DNA from: Candidatus Denitrolinea symbiosum
GTDB lineage: Bacteria > Chloroflexota > Anaerolineae > Anaerolineales > Villigracilaceae
Reading direction: 5' to 3'
Assembly (NCBI GenBank): GCA_017312345.1
Contig: BLAA01000001.1
Location: 1,736,001 to 1,800,000, forward strand
DNA length: 64,000 nt
How positions within the stretch are numbered: position 1 is the stretch's first letter; every line of letters begins with the position of its first letter. The notes under the pieces were generated by a model that did not search any database, had not been told where the DNA came from, and saw only the letters and a program-made list of their open reading frames with translations. The translations under genes were made by a program, and so were the position numbers. Shown here piece after piece: positions 1-8,812 of this stretch.

Positions 1-977
1 GCGACCTGGTGGACTCGTTAACTCAACTCGGAGCGGTCATTGAACCTTTAACCGTCAGCCGCCCGTCTTCCATCTGTCCTCCCGTGAAGATCATCGCCAA
101 CGGTCTGCGCGGCGGAAAGACTGAAATTGCGGGCGACATATCGAGTCAATTCCTCTCCGCCCTGCTCATGGTCGCGCCGTACGCCCGAACGCCCGTCGAG
201 ATCGTCCTGACGACCGAACTCAACTCCAAGCCCTACGTGGACATGACCCTTTCCATCATGCAAGACTTCGGCATCCGCGTCCAACGCGACGGCTGCCGCT
301 CCTTCTCCGTCCCAACCGCCAACTACCGCGAAGCGCCCCCGCGGAACCAATTGCCGATCTCCAACCTCCATACGCAAATTACTAATCTCCAATTACCAAT
401 TACCACTTACCCCATCGAATCCGACGCCTCCGCCGCGTCCTACTTTTTCGCCGCGCCCGCCATCTGCGGCGGGACCGTCCGCGTCGAAAACATCTCGCGC
501 CGCTCTGTGCAGGGCGACATCGGCTTCCTCGACGTCCTCCAAAACATGGGCTGTGTCGTGACGGAATCGGGCGACTCGATCAGCGTCTGCCGCGCCGCGT
601 CCCTCGTCGGCGTTGACGTTGACATGCGCGACATCCCCGACGCCGCGCTGACCCTCGCGGCCGTCGCGCCCTTCGCCGAATCGCCCACGCGCATCCGCGG
701 CATCGCCTCGGCGCGCGTCAAAGAATCGGACCGCGTCCACGCCGCCTGCGTCGAACTCGCCCGGCTCGGCGTCCAGGTCGAAGAACACGCCGACGGCATG
801 ACCATCCACCCGTGCAAAAAATTCCAGCCCGCGCGCATCCAAACCTACAACGACCACCGCGTCGCGATGGCTTTCTCGCTCGTCGGCCTGCGCGTCGACG
901 GCGTGACCATCGAAAATCCCTCCTGCGTCTCAAAAACCTTCCCAGATTTTTTCGACGTTCTTGGCGGCCTGGCATGA
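1..977 (+). CDS. aroA: 3-phosphoshikimate 1-carboxyvinyltransferase (EPSP synthase), 5'-truncated by the window
   Basis: This is the C-terminal three quarters of EPSP synthase, the sixth step of the shikimate pathway (shikimate-3-phosphate + PEP to EPSP). The frame is open from the first base (codons begin at position 3), so the start lies upstream. Family hallmarks are the ISSQFLSALLMVAP stretch, the ESDASAASYFF motif, RVKESDR, and YNDHRVAMAFSLVGL near the end. Just before ESDASAASYFF, about 21 extra residues (NQLPISNL..LPITT) are encoded exactly by a 63-nt array of nine heptanucleotides at 347-409. Other EPSP synthases lack this segment, to my knowledge. The stop overlaps the aroE start (ATGA, 974-977), so the genes are translationally coupled. 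The identification is firm. Confidence 0.96.
   Translation, partial: DLVDSLTQLGAVIEPLTVSRPSSICPPVKIIANGLRGGKTEIAGDISSQFLSALLMVAPYARTPVEIVLTTELNSKPYVDMTLSIMQDFGIRVQRDGCRSFSVPTANYREAPPRNQLPISNLHTQITNLQLPITTYPIESDASAASYFFAAPAICGGTVRVENISRRSVQGDIGFLDVLQNMGCVVTESGDSISVCRAASLVGVDVDMRDIPDAALTLAAVAPFAESPTRIRGIASARVKESDRVHAACVELARLGVQVEEHADGMTIHPCKKFQPARIQTYNDHRVAMAFSLVGLRVDGVTIENPSCVSKTFPDFFDVLGGLA
347..409. repeat. Heptanucleotide (7-bp) degenerate tandem array inside aroA
   Basis: There are nine consecutive 7-mers: CCAATTG, CCGATCT, CCAACCT, CCATACG, CAAATTA, CTAATCT, CCAATTA, CCAATTA, CCACTTA. Nine heptads make 63 nt, so the aroA frame is kept and 21 residues are added. The base composition is strikingly AT-rich compared with the flanking coding sequence, which supports insertion rather than drift. 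Confidence 0.85.
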
Positions 978-1834
978 CATCGGCTCCGCGCGCGGCCGGT
1001 CCATTCCGCCTGGGTTTGACCGGCTTTCCCCTCGACCATTCGCTTTCGCCCCGGATCCACGCCGCGGCGTTGGACGCCTGCAACCTGGCCGGCGACTACG
1101 CCCTCTTCCCGCTTCCTCCTGACGACGCGCGGGGTTTGCCCGACCTGCTCCGCCGCGTCCGCTCCGGCGAGCTTCACGGACTCAACGTCACCGTTCCGCA
1201 CAAACAGAGCGTGATCCCCCTGCTCGACGACTTGACTCCCACCGCGCGCGCGATCGGCGCGGCGAACACGATCTGTCTTCGCGGCGGCAAACTGACCGGC
1301 GAAAACACGGACGCGCCGGGCTTTCTCGCCGACCTCCGTCAATTTCCCGCCGGGCAATCTCCAGCCGGGAGTCTGAGATCGGCGCTCGTGCTTGGCGCGG
1401 GGGGCGCCGCGCGCGCGGTCGTCCACGCTTTGCTCGCCGAGGGCTGGGACGTCACAGTCGCCGCCCGCCGAAGCGGGCAAGCGCGCCAGCTCGCGTCCGC
1501 CTTCGCCGATCGCAAGTTATGGGTCGCCGGTTTCCCAGCCGCCGATTTTCGGTTTTCCGATTTCACCCTTCTGGTGAACGCGACTCCTGTGGGCATGTTT
1601 CCGCGCGTCGAGCGCTCGCCTTTGCCCGAAAATTTGTCCCTGCCTTCGACCCTTTTGGTTTATGATCTGGTCTACAACCCGCGCGAGACCGCGCTCGTCC
1701 GCGCGGCGCGCGCGCAGGGACTGTTCGCCGCGACCGGTCTCGGCATGTTGATCGAGCAGGCCGCGCTCGCCTTTGAGATCTGGACCGGCTGCAACCCGCC
1801 GCGCGATATTTTACGCCGCGCCGTCGAAAACTGA
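974..1834 (+). CDS. aroE: Shikimate dehydrogenase (NADP+)
   Basis: The 286-residue protein reduces 3-dehydroshikimate to shikimate. The substrate-binding domain starts with GLTGFPLDHSLSP (residues 14-26, with the SxS shikimate-binding serines), followed by NVTVPHK with the catalytic lysine and GENTDAPGF with the catalytic aspartate. The Rossmann domain carries GAGGAARAVVHALL. The ATG at 974 overlaps the aroA stop and gives the canonical N-terminus; longer upstream readings only duplicate aroA sequence in another frame. The segment at 1528-1569 (FPAADFRFSDF) also has a 7-bp periodicity. The TGA stop lies within a three-unit heptad run (1827-1847), and aroC follows 15 nt later. Confidence 0.95.
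   Translation: MTSAPRAAGPFRLGLTGFPLDHSLSPRIHAAALDACNLAGDYALFPLPPDDARGLPDLLRRVRSGELHGLNVTVPHKQSVIPLLDDLTPTARAIGAANTICLRGGKLTGENTDAPGFLADLRQFPAGQSPAGSLRSALVLGAGGAARAVVHALLAEGWDVTVAARRSGQARQLASAFADRKLWVAGFPAADFRFSDFTLLVNATPVGMFPRVERSPLPENLSLPSTLLVYDLVYNPRETALVRAARAQGLFAATGLGMLIEQAALAFEIWTGCNPPRDILRRAVEN
1528..1569. repeat. Weak heptanucleotide array inside aroE
   Basis: Six 7-bp units, including CCGATTT, TCGGTTT, TCCGATT and TCACCCT, fill 42 nt (14 codons) in frame. The units are more diverged than in the other arrays, so this could be an old copy. Confidence 0.5.
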
Positions 1835-1847
1835 ACACTGGAGACTG
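1827..1847. repeat. Heptad run spanning the aroE stop codon
   Basis: Three 7-mers ending in CTG (AAAACTG, AACACTG, GAGACTG) cover the aroE TGA and the aroE-aroC spacer. The same CTGA-type units occur at the fabF, der and ahcY 3' ends. Confidence 0.7.
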
Positions 1848-1849
1848 AA

Positions 1850-3043
1850 ATGCCGCTTCGCTTCCTGACCGCTGGCGAATCCCACGGCCCCGCGCTGACC
1901 GTCATCCTCGATGGGATGCCCGCGGGACTTCCCCTCGCGCCGGAGATCGTCAACGCCGAACTCGCCCGCCGTCAAAAGGGATACGGCTCGGGTGGGCGCA
2001 TGAAGATCGAAAAAGATACGGTCCGCATTCTCGCTGGCGTCTTGGCGGGCGAGACGACCGGCGCGCCGATCGCCCTGCTGGTTGAAAACGCCGACCACGT
2101 CAAATGGAAGGGCAGGGAGATCGAGCCGATGACCGCCCCTCGTCCCGGTCACGCCGACTTGACGGGCGCGGTCAAATACGGATACCGCGACCTCCGTCCC
2201 GCGCTGGAGCGCGCCTCGGCCCGCGAGACTGCGATGCGCGTCGCGGCGGGCGCGGTCTGCAAACATTTCCTCGCCCGGTTCGGGATTGTCGTCGGCGGGT
2301 ACGTCGCCTCCATCGGCGAAGTCGCGGCGGAGTTCGGCGACATGCCCTACGCGGAACGCTTCGCCCGCGCCGAAGAATCGGACGTGCGCTGTCCCGTCGA
2401 AGAATCCGCCAGGCGGATGCGCGCCGAGATCGAGAAGACGATCCGCGGTAAAAACACCCTCGGCGGCGTTCTGGAGATCGTCGCGTTGAATGTGCCAGCC
2501 GGCCTCGGCAGTTTTGTCCAGTGGGACAGGCGTCTCGAAGCCCGGCTCGCGTCGGCGGCCATGTCTGTGCAAGCGATTAAAGGCGTGGAGGTCGGCGACG
2601 CGTTTGAAAACGCGAAGCGATTGGGAACCGAAGCGCACGACCCCATCAACCTTAAATCTTCGGCCTCGGACCTTCAATCTTCCAACCTTTCCCGCGCGAG
2701 CAACCGCGCGGGCGGGATCGAGGGCGGGATCTCCAACGGCCAGCCCATCCTCCTCCGTGCGGCGATGAAGCCGATCGCGACCACGCTCGTCCCACAGCAA
2801 ACTGTTGACCTTGCCTCCGGCGAAAACGCGCCCACCCAATACGAACGCTCCGATTTTTGTCCCGTGCCGCGCGCCGTCCCGATCCTCGAAGCGATGACCG
2901 CCTTCGTCCTCGCGGACGCGCTGATCGAAAAACTCGGCGGCGACTCGCTCGACGAAATGACGCCGCGTTTCGAGTCCCTGCGAAAAGCGACTCTTGACGA
3001 TCTGCCGATGGATAACGTCTCGCATGTGTTTTGGGATGCGTAA
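1850..3043 (+). CDS. aroC: Chorismate synthase
   Basis: The 397-residue protein catalyses the FMN-dependent elimination of phosphate from EPSP to give chorismate. It opens with RFLTAGESHGPALTVILDG, has the RASARETAMRVAAGA signature and ends with the conserved GGIEGGISNGQP and AAMKPIATT segments. Immediately before GGIEGG, an extra NLKSSASDLQSSNLS-like stretch is encoded by six heptads (2650-2691, 42 nt). The protein is therefore slightly longer than usual, with the frame intact. It is the third gene of the shikimate operon; aroKB follows after 34 nt. The ATG at 1850 gives the canonical MPLRFLTAGESHG start. Confidence 0.96.
   Translation: MPLRFLTAGESHGPALTVILDGMPAGLPLAPEIVNAELARRQKGYGSGGRMKIEKDTVRILAGVLAGETTGAPIALLVENADHVKWKGREIEPMTAPRPGHADLTGAVKYGYRDLRPALERASARETAMRVAAGAVCKHFLARFGIVVGGYVASIGEVAAEFGDMPYAERFARAEESDVRCPVEESARRMRAEIEKTIRGKNTLGGVLEIVALNVPAGLGSFVQWDRRLEARLASAAMSVQAIKGVEVGDAFENAKRLGTEAHDPINLKSSASDLQSSNLSRASNRAGGIEGGISNGQPILLRAAMKPIATTLVPQQTVDLASGENAPTQYERSDFCPVPRAVPILEAMTAFVLADALIEKLGGDSLDEMTPRFESLRKATLDDLPMDNVSHVFWDA
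2650..2691. repeat. Heptanucleotide array inside aroC
   Basis: Six 7-mers (CCTTAAA, TCTTCGG, CCTCGGA, CCTTCAA, TCTTCCA, ACCTTTC) total 42 nt, a multiple of 3, and insert a Ser/Leu-rich loop next to the GGIEGG motif. The units match those in the DNA methylase gene (33473-33521) and at the cytochrome-b5-like gene (39519-39546). Confidence 0.85.
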
Positions 3044-3077
3044 ACTGCCGCCTCTTTCAACGGGTAAACATCCTCCC

Positions 3078-4586
3078 ATGCAACTCTTCCTCTACGGTCC
3101 CTCCGGCTCTGGTAAATCAACCATCGGAAAAATCGTCGCCGAAAATCTCAAGCTGCCGTTCATTGACCTGGATAAAGTCGTCGAGGCACGCGCGGAAAAA
3201 TCCGTCCCGCAGATCATGGAGACGCAAGGCGAGGCCGCCTTCCGTGATTTGGAAACGCAGGCGTTGAAAAGTCTCTCGTCGGCGGCTGAAAGCGTCGTTG
3301 CTTTGGGAGGCGGCGCGTTGCTGCGGGAAGAAAATCGCAACTTCGCCGAAGCGCACGGGAAGATCCTCCTGCTCGCGGCGGAATTGCAAACTTTGCTGGA
3401 GCGGCTGGACGACGCAAACGACCGTCCTTTGCTGGCAGGCGGCCTGGAAAGCAAACTCAAATCCCTGCTTGAAAAGCGGAAAGCGCATTACGAATCTTTT
3501 CCTATGAAACTCAGCGTGGACGGACAAAGCGCCGGGCAAAGCGCGCGGCAGGCGCAGATCCTGTTCGGGCGGCATCGTCTCTCGGCGATGGGCGAGTACA
3601 ACGTTTTCGTCGGACAAATTGCCGATTTGCCCAGGCGCGATTTCATCGTCACCGACGAGAATGTGGCGAGGTTTCATCTTGAAAGAATTCAGGGCGCGCT
3701 CGGGCGGGACGTCCCGTCGCTGATCCTTCCGGCGGGCGAGACGCACAAGAATCTCGACACGATCCAGCGCGTCTGGCGCGCGTTCCTCGAAGCGGGACTG
3801 GACCGCGGGAGCGTCGTCGCCGCGCTCGGCGGCGGCGTGATCGGCGACCTGACGGGCTTCGCGGCCGCGACGTACATGCGCGGCGTCCGCTGGATCTGCA
3901 TCCCGACCACTTTGCTTGCGATGGCGGACGCGTCGCTGGGCGGCAAAACCGGCTTCGACCTGCCCGAGGGGAAAAACCTGATCGGCGCGTTTCACCCGCC
4001 CCAGGCGGTTTTCGCCGACCCGTCTTTCCTATCCACTTTGCCCGAGGACGAGTTCCGCTCCGGCATGGCGGAGGTCGTCAAGCATGGCGTCATCGCCGAC
4101 CCCGAATTGTTCGGGATGTGTTCGCGCGGGTTGGACTGGGCGCGCGAAAATGTGGAGGAGATCGTCAAGCGCGCGATGGCGGTGAAGATTCGCGTCATCG
4201 AAGAAGACCCATACGAAAAGGGATTCCGCGCCGCGCTGAATTTCGGACACACCGTCGGTCACGCGGTGGAACTGGTCAGCGGGTTCCGCCTGCGGCACGG
4301 GGAGGCGGTGGCGGTCGGGATGGCGGTCGAGGCGAGGTATTCCGCCCGGGTCGGGCTGGCAGGCACGGGCGTGGTCGAGGCGCTTGAATCGGTTTTGGAG
4401 AAATTAAATTTGCCGACGCGCATCCCAGAAAATTTAGCGCGCGGGGAAATCGTCAAATCCATGCGCGTGGACAAGAAGAGGAGCGCGAAGTCCATCCGTT
4501 TTGCGCTGCCCGCGCAAATTGGAAAAGTCGAATTGGTGGACGTGACGAATTTGGAAGAGGTGATTGACGAGGAGGCCCGACGATGA
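3078..4586 (+). CDS. aroB: Bifunctional shikimate kinase / 3-dehydroquinate synthase fusion
   Basis: This 502-residue fusion joins AroK and AroB. Residues 1 to about 170 are shikimate kinase: Walker [10 protein letters not shown] (7-15), the DLDKVVE substrate motif, [11 protein letters not shown], and an RPLL lid. From about 175 it is dehydroquinate synthase: [61 protein letters not shown], and the [11 protein letters not shown] metal-binding histidines. It converts DAHP to dehydroquinate (AroB) and shikimate to shikimate-3-phosphate (AroK). I chose the ATG at 3078 because upstream codons overlap aroC and lack homology. The end overlaps aroQ by ATGA. Fusion here makes the two non-adjacent pathway steps equimolar. 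Confidence 0.95.
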   Translation: MQLFLYGPSGSGKSTIGKIVAENLKLPFIDLDKVVEARAEKSVPQIMETQGEAAFRDLETQALKSLSSAAESVVALGGGALLREENRNFAEAHGKILLLAAELQTLLERLDDANDRPLLAGGLESKLKSLLEKRKAHYESFPMKLSVDGQSAGQSARQAQILFGRHRLSAMGEYNVFVGQIADLPRRDFIVTDENVARFHLERIQGALGRDVPSLILPAGETHKNLDTIQRVWRAFLEAGLDRGSVVAALGGGVIGDLTGFAAATYMRGVRWICIPTTLLAMADASLGGKTGFDLPEGKNLIGAFHPPQAVFADPSFLSTLPEDEFRSGMAEVVKHGVIADPELFGMCSRGLDWARENVEEIVKRAMAVKIRVIEEDPYEKGFRAALNFGHTVGHAVELVSGFRLRHGEAVAVGMAVEARYSARVGLAGTGVVEALESVLEKLNLPTRIPENLARGEIVKSMRVDKKRSAKSIRFALPAQIGKVELVDVTNLEEVIDEEARR

Positions 4587-5023
4587 AAATTCTCATCCTG
4601 CATGGACCGAACTTAAATCTGCTTGGGACGCGCGAGCCCGAAGTCTACGGCTCGATGACGCTCGACGATATCAACGCGAAATTGACCGCGCTGGGGAGGG
4701 AGTTGGGCGCCGATGTGACCTGCCTGCAATCGAACCACGAGGGCGCGTTGATAGACGCCCTGCACGAGGCGCGCTCCTGGGCGGACGGCGTGGTCTTCAA
4801 CCCCGGAGGGTATACTCACACATCCATCGCGTTGCGCGACGCGGTCAGCGCGATCCAAATCCCCGTCGTCGAAGTGCATCTGTCCAACGTGTACGCGCGC
4901 GAAGAGTTCCGCCGTGTCTCGATGATCTCCGCGGTTTGCAGGGGGAAGGTCGTCGGCTTTGGCTGGAATTCGTACGCGCTGGGCCTGCGCGCGCTGGTTG
5001 AGGTTCTTCGTCCGATGAAGTGA
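4583..5023 (+). CDS. aroQ: 3-dehydroquinate dehydratase, type II
   Basis: The 146-residue enzyme dehydrates 3-dehydroquinate to 3-dehydroshikimate. It has the type II hallmarks [16 protein letters not shown] (the last Tyr is the catalytic residue on the flexible lid), the [15 protein letters not shown] substrate loop, [15 protein letters not shown], and VEVHLSN with the catalytic histidine. It is the last gene of the operon, overlapping aroKB by ATGA. aroA, E, C, KB and Q together cover the pathway from DAHP to chorismate; only DAHP synthase is missing from the visible part. Confidence 0.97.
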   Translation: MKILILHGPNLNLLGTREPEVYGSMTLDDINAKLTALGRELGADVTCLQSNHEGALIDALHEARSWADGVVFNPGGYTHTSIALRDAVSAIQIPVVEVHLSNVYAREEFRRVSMISAVCRGKVVGFGWNSYALGLRALVEVLRPMK

Positions 5024-5038
5024 TCTGGTTTCCCCGTT

Positions 5039-5120
5039 CGGACGCGGATGGCGCGGATTTCACGGAAAAATCTGAAGAAAAAATCCGTGTTTGTCCGCGC
5101 AATCCGTCAAATCCGTGTAC
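5039..5120. repeat. Intergenic inverted repeat built from ACGCGGAT/ATCCGTGT units
   Basis: The left arm contains GACGCGGATGGCGCGGATTT and CACGGA; the right arm contains TCCGTGT, CCGCGCAATCCGT and AAATCCGTGTAC. The arms are complementary with mismatches, so the transcript would fold into a long imperfect hairpin. It lies between the convergent aroQ and dinG 3' ends and may act as a bidirectional terminator. Close relatives are at 24918-24994 and 39009-39098. Confidence 0.7.
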
Positions 5121-5172
5121 AAAAAAGAATTAAAAAATACTCTCTAACCGCCTGATTGGGACGCGGAGACTC

Positions 5173-7968
5173 TCACACTCCCAGCCACTTAGCCGCCTCT
5201 CTCGGCAAATTTGCCACGCTCGCGGTCCGCACTGTGCATTGAGGCAGGGACCCCAGAAACAGCCGCCCGTATTGCTTCGTCAACACGCGCCTGTCCAAAA
5301 TGACCACCACGCCGCGGTCGGATTGGGTGCGGATCAGCCGTCCGAATCCCTGGCGGAATTTCAGGATGGCTTCGGGCAGGTAATATTCGTTGAAGGGGTC
5401 TTCGTAGGTCTCCGAGCGCGCCGCGATCAGCGGATCAGTCGGCACGTCGAAGGGCAGTTTGGTGATGACCACCGCCGAGAGAGCCTCGCCTGGCACGTCC
5501 ACGCCCTCCCAGAACGATTTGGTTCCCAGCAACACCGCCCGCTCCGTGGACTTGAACGACTCAAGCAGCGTGTTCGCCGACGCGCCTTCGCCCTGTTCCA
5601 GCACGGAGATATTTTCGCGTCCCAGCGGCGCGGCGATTCCCTGCGCGGCGCGCTTCAACGCCGCGTAGGACGTGAACAGCACCAGCATCCGTCCGCCGAT
5701 GGCGATGGCGGCGCTGGCGATGGCGCGGTTGAGCGTCTGCTCATAGTTGGGCTGGTTCGGTTCGGGCATGTCGTTGCCGATGTAGAGCAGGGTGGAACTT
5801 TCGTAGTCGAAGGGACTGCCCAGCGCGAGTTCGTCGGCCATCTCCGCGCCGAGGCGGTTTCTCAAATAGGTGAATTCGCCGTGCGTCGTCAGCGTGGCAG
5901 AGGTCAGCACGACCGCGTTCTTCGGGTTCCAGATATGCTCGGTGATCAGATTCCCCACGTGCAGCGGCGCGGCGTTCAGCGCGAGGCGGTCGCCTTTGGA
6001 GTTGATCTCGATCCAGTAAACGGTGGCCGCCGAAGGGTCAAGGATGAGGCTCGTGAGGTTGTTGTGCGCCTCGGTCATGCGGCGCAGGAGGTTGCTCAGG
6101 TCGCCCATCGGGGCTTCCACTTCCTCGTTCCCGTCCGAAAACAGGTCGGCCGCGGCCTTGTAGAGTTTCGTCAGCGTCTCGAGCAGGTGACGCCACGTCT
6201 CGCTCATCTGCCCCCACATCATCTCGACTTCCTCCCACTCGGACAGTTTGCGCGTGGCGGGCAGGATGCGCGCCTGCCAGGCGTAATTGGACTGCGGCTG
6301 GCCCTCCCTTAAGAGCGCGGCGAACTCGGTCAACGTGTTGAAGAATTCCCGATTGAACTGCTCGAGTCGGAACGACTGGCTGACGGCGCGCTCGATCATT
6401 TGGCCGAACGCGGCCTGGTCGGACGGCCGGAGGGACGCGCCGACCGCGCCGCTCAGTCGGTTCAGCAGACCCGAACTTTGGTTGCCGATCTCCTTCAACA
6501 TCCGCTGCATGTCGAACTGCGTGAGTTTGAACGACAGCGCGCTTGTCGTCGCGCCTTCGAGGTGGTGGGCTTCGTCCACGATCAGGTAATCGTATTCGGG
6601 CAGGACTTTGCTGCCCGTCGCCACGTCCGAGAGCAGCAGGGCGTGGTTGACGATCAGAAGGTGCGCGTTCTGCGCGGCGGTCTTGGCGCGGTGGAAGGGA
6701 CAGACCCCGTGCATGCGCGCCATGCAGGTCTCCGTCGTGCAGGCGTCGTCGTCCGCCGAAAGTTTCGCCCACGCGTCGCGCTCGGCGGGACCCGTGAGAT
6801 TCAACTCGTTGCGGTCGCCGCTCTGGTTTTCGAGTCGCCACACCAACACTTTGGCGAGCACGCGCATTTCGTCCGCGTTGTTGGGACCGAAGTGACGCAT
6901 GTTCTGCAAACGCCGCGGGCAGAGGTAATTGGCGCGGCCTTTCAGCACAGCCGCGCGCAGGTCCAGTCCCAGCGCCTCCTTCAGCGCGGGGATGTCTTTC
7001 TTGATCAACTGGTCTTGCAAATTGATGGTGTTCGTCGAGACGACGACGCGCGTGTTGTTTTGCGCCGCGAAGTACGCGGCCGGGACGAGGTACGCGAAAC
7101 TTTTCCCGACGCCGGTCGGCGCTTCGATCAGCATGTGACGTCCGTACGAAAGCGCGTTCGTCACCGACTTCAGCATCGCCACCTGTTCGGGACGGTGTTC
7201 GTAGCTTTCGAAGTATTGCGAAAACGGCCCGCCGTATTCGAGGACCGAGGCGACTTCCTCGTCGTCGAGCGGGATGACTGTATCCCCGACTTTTTTCAAC
7301 GGGGGGAATTTCCCCTCGTTCGACTCATCCGTGAAATCTTGTTCCTGTCCCCTCGCTTTTTTCGCCTTCACTCCTTCTTTCGCCCGCGCCCGCAGGACCT
7401 GCTCGAAGAAGTATCCGCCGTCCCAGTCAATCGGCTCGCCGTGATGGACGATCTCCTCCAGCGTTTCCAGCGGGAGCGCCCGCGCCATCTCCGCCAGGCG
7501 CTCGTAGACCGCGTGCGTGACGCGCGCGTCGTCCAGGGCGCGGTGCGTGGCGGGGAGCAGGATTCCCAACTGCTGGCCGAGCGCGCCCAGGTTGTACCGG
7601 CTCGCGGCGGGCATCAACACCGAGGCCAGCGCGTACGTGTCAATGACGCGGTTCAGGTTGAGCGCGTTCGCTTTTTGCAAAAATCCCAGGTCGAAGCGGA
7701 TGTTGTGCCCGATCACGGGCGCGTCCCCCACGAAGGCCGCCAGCTCATGGACGATGCCGTTCAGCCGCGGCGCCCCCCGCACCATCGAATCGTCAATGCC
7801 GGTCAAGCCGGTGATGAATTCGGGAATGTGCTTGCCGGGGTTGACCAGCGTGGAAAATTCGTCTTCCACGCGTTTGCCGTTAAAACGCACCGCGCCGATC
7901 TCGATGATCGCGTCGCGGTCCTTGTCCAAACCTGTGGTTTCGATATCTATTGCGACAATGGATGCCAT
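5173..7968 (-). CDS. dinG: DinG-type ATP-dependent helicase with N-terminal DnaQ-like 3'-5' exonuclease
   Basis: This 931-residue two-domain protein acts in DNA repair. Residues 1-165 form a DEDDh exonuclease: DIETTG (8-13), GHNIRFDLGFL (88-97), THRALDDARV (141-150). From about 240 there is an XPD/DinG superfamily 2 helicase: Walker A EAPTGVGKS (283-290), the DEAHH box, and four cysteines (YLC, DAC, TETC, GVC) in the position of the XPD-family 4Fe-4S cluster. A C-terminal QGFGRLIRTQSDRG motif follows. A charged linker (residues 190-240) joins the domains. The ATG at 7968 gives the exonuclease start directly. The layout matches the exonuclease-helicase fusion known from Firmicutes DinG. Confidence 0.93.
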   Translation of the reverse strand: MASIVAIDIETTGLDKDRDAIIEIGAVRFNGKRVEDEFSTLVNPGKHIPEFITGLTGIDDSMVRGAPRLNGIVHELAAFVGDAPVIGHNIRFDLGFLQKANALNLNRVIDTYALASVLMPAASRYNLGALGQQLGILLPATHRALDDARVTHAVYERLAEMARALPLETLEEIVHHGEPIDWDGGYFFEQVLRARAKEGVKAKKARGQEQDFTDESNEGKFPPLKKVGDTVIPLDDEEVASVLEYGGPFSQYFESYEHRPEQVAMLKSVTNALSYGRHMLIEAPTGVGKSFAYLVPAAYFAAQNNTRVVVSTNTINLQDQLIKKDIPALKEALGLDLRAAVLKGRANYLCPRRLQNMRHFGPNNADEMRVLAKVLVWRLENQSGDRNELNLTGPAERDAWAKLSADDDACTTETCMARMHGVCPFHRAKTAAQNAHLLIVNHALLLSDVATGSKVLPEYDYLIVDEAHHLEGATTSALSFKLTQFDMQRMLKEIGNQSSGLLNRLSGAVGASLRPSDQAAFGQMIERAVSQSFRLEQFNREFFNTLTEFAALLREGQPQSNYAWQARILPATRKLSEWEEVEMMWGQMSETWRHLLETLTKLYKAAADLFSDGNEEVEAPMGDLSNLLRRMTEAHNNLTSLILDPSAATVYWIEINSKGDRLALNAAPLHVGNLITEHIWNPKNAVVLTSATLTTHGEFTYLRNRLGAEMADELALGSPFDYESSTLLYIGNDMPEPNQPNYEQTLNRAIASAAIAIGGRMLVLFTSYAALKRAAQGIAAPLGRENISVLEQGEGASANTLLESFKSTERAVLLGTKSFWEGVDVPGEALSAVVITKLPFDVPTDPLIAARSETYEDPFNEYYLPEAILKFRQGFGRLIRTQSDRGVVVILDRRVLTKQYGRLFLGSLPQCTVRTASVANLPREAAKWLGV

Positions 7969-8028
7969 AATAGAACAAGTGTACCATAACTAATCGGGCG
8001 CGGACGAGCGCGGAGTTCTTCGTTCGGA

Positions 8029-8083
8029 TTCTGCAAGTTCCGCTTGCAGATAATTGCTATAATCCAGAAGTAGAACTTCTGGA
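8029..8083 (+). promoter_or_regulatory. pcm promoter -10 box with two 5' hairpins
   Basis: A TATAAT -10 box lies at 8058-8063. It is flanked by a hairpin TCTGCAAGT..GCTTGCAGA (8030-8050, one G-T wobble) and a perfect one, TCCAGAAGT-AGA-ACTTCTGGA (8063-8083), directly after the -10. The second hairpin's 3' arm carries part of the GGAG Shine-Dalgarno (8081-8084). The leader hairpin could therefore mask ribosome binding. No clear -35 box is seen. Confidence 0.6.
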
Positions 8084-8094
8084 GTCCTAATCCG

Positions 8095-8736
8095 ATGGAC
8101 GTATACGAATCAGATCGAAAAGAAATGACGCGGCGCCAGATCGCGGCGCGTGGATTGCGCGACCCGCGCCTGCTGGCCGCGTTCGAGTCCGTGCCGCGGC
8201 ATTTGTTCGTCCCCGAGGAATATCGTCAGCGCTCCTACGCGGACGGGCCGCTCCCGATCGGTCACGAACAGACCATCTCGCAGCCGTACATCGTCGCTTT
8301 GATGACCCATCTGCTGGAGTTGACGGGCCGCGAACGCGTCCTCGAAGTGGGGACGGGGTCGGGCTACCAGGCCGCGATCTTGTCGCGGCTCGCGGCGGAA
8401 GTCCACACGGTGGAGATCGTCCCCGAACTATTCGCGCAGGCGGAAAGGACTCTGAGCGAGTTGGGATGCGCCAACGTCCACTGTCATCTCGCGGACGGTT
8501 CCCTCGGCTGGGCGGCGGCCGCGCCCTACGACGGGATTCTCGTCACCGCCGCGGCCCCGTCCGCGCCGCAGATGTTGCTCGATCAACTCGCGGCGGGTGG
8601 GCGGCTCGTCCTCCCTGTCGGGGGACTCGGTTATCAGGAATTGGAGATCTGGCGAAAAGAGAACGAGGAATTCAAACGCAAGTCAAGTCTCGGCGTGGCG
8701 TTTGTGCCGTTGAGGGGGGAGTATGGATGGAAATAA
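8095..8736 (+). CDS. pcm: Protein-L-isoaspartate O-methyltransferase
   Basis: This 213-residue SAM-dependent enzyme starts repair of isoaspartyl residues in aged proteins. It has the family pattern VPRHLFVPEEYRQRSYADGPLPIGHEQTISQPYIVA (in pieces: PRHLFVP, DGPLPIGHEQTISQP), the SAM motif LEVGTGSGYQAAILSRLA and the VEIVPEL acidic residue. The GGAG ribosome-binding site is about 10 nt upstream and lies at the edge of a hairpin. It is monocistronic, between dinG (divergent) and add (convergent), and palindromic repeats flank it on both sides. Confidence 0.95.
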   Translation: MDVYESDRKEMTRRQIAARGLRDPRLLAAFESVPRHLFVPEEYRQRSYADGPLPIGHEQTISQPYIVALMTHLLELTGRERVLEVGTGSGYQAAILSRLAAEVHTVEIVPELFAQAERTLSELGCANVHCHLADGSLGWAAAAPYDGILVTAAAPSAPQMLLDQLAAGGRLVLPVGGLGYQELEIWRKENEEFKRKSSLGVAFVPLRGEYGWK

Positions 8737-8757
8737 TCGTCTTGCGCAGGTAGGGAA

Positions 8758-8812
8758 TCCGAAAGTTCTACTTTCGGAATAAACAAGTCAATCCTGAAGT
8801 AGAACTTCAGGA
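8758..8812. repeat. Two AAGT-AGA-ACTT family palindromes between pcm and add
   Basis: TCCGAAAGT-TCT-ACTTTCGGA is at 8758-8778 and TCCTGAAGT-AGA-ACTTCAGGA at 8792-8812. The core and 3-nt loop are constant while the outer bases differ but stay paired. The second copy supplies the add stop codon (8807-8809). The pair sits between convergent genes and could terminate both. Confidence 0.8.

Noticed and set aside
3078..4586. AroK-AroB fusion as an assembly artefact
   Set aside because: The frame is continuous with complete motifs in both domains, and AroK-AroB fusions are known from other bacteria.
6400..7989. Long open frame (529 codons) on the plus strand opposite dinG
   Set aside because: It is the antisense of a clear dinG gene in high-GC DNA; the composition (Arg, Val, Asp, Gln-rich) is that of a shadow frame.
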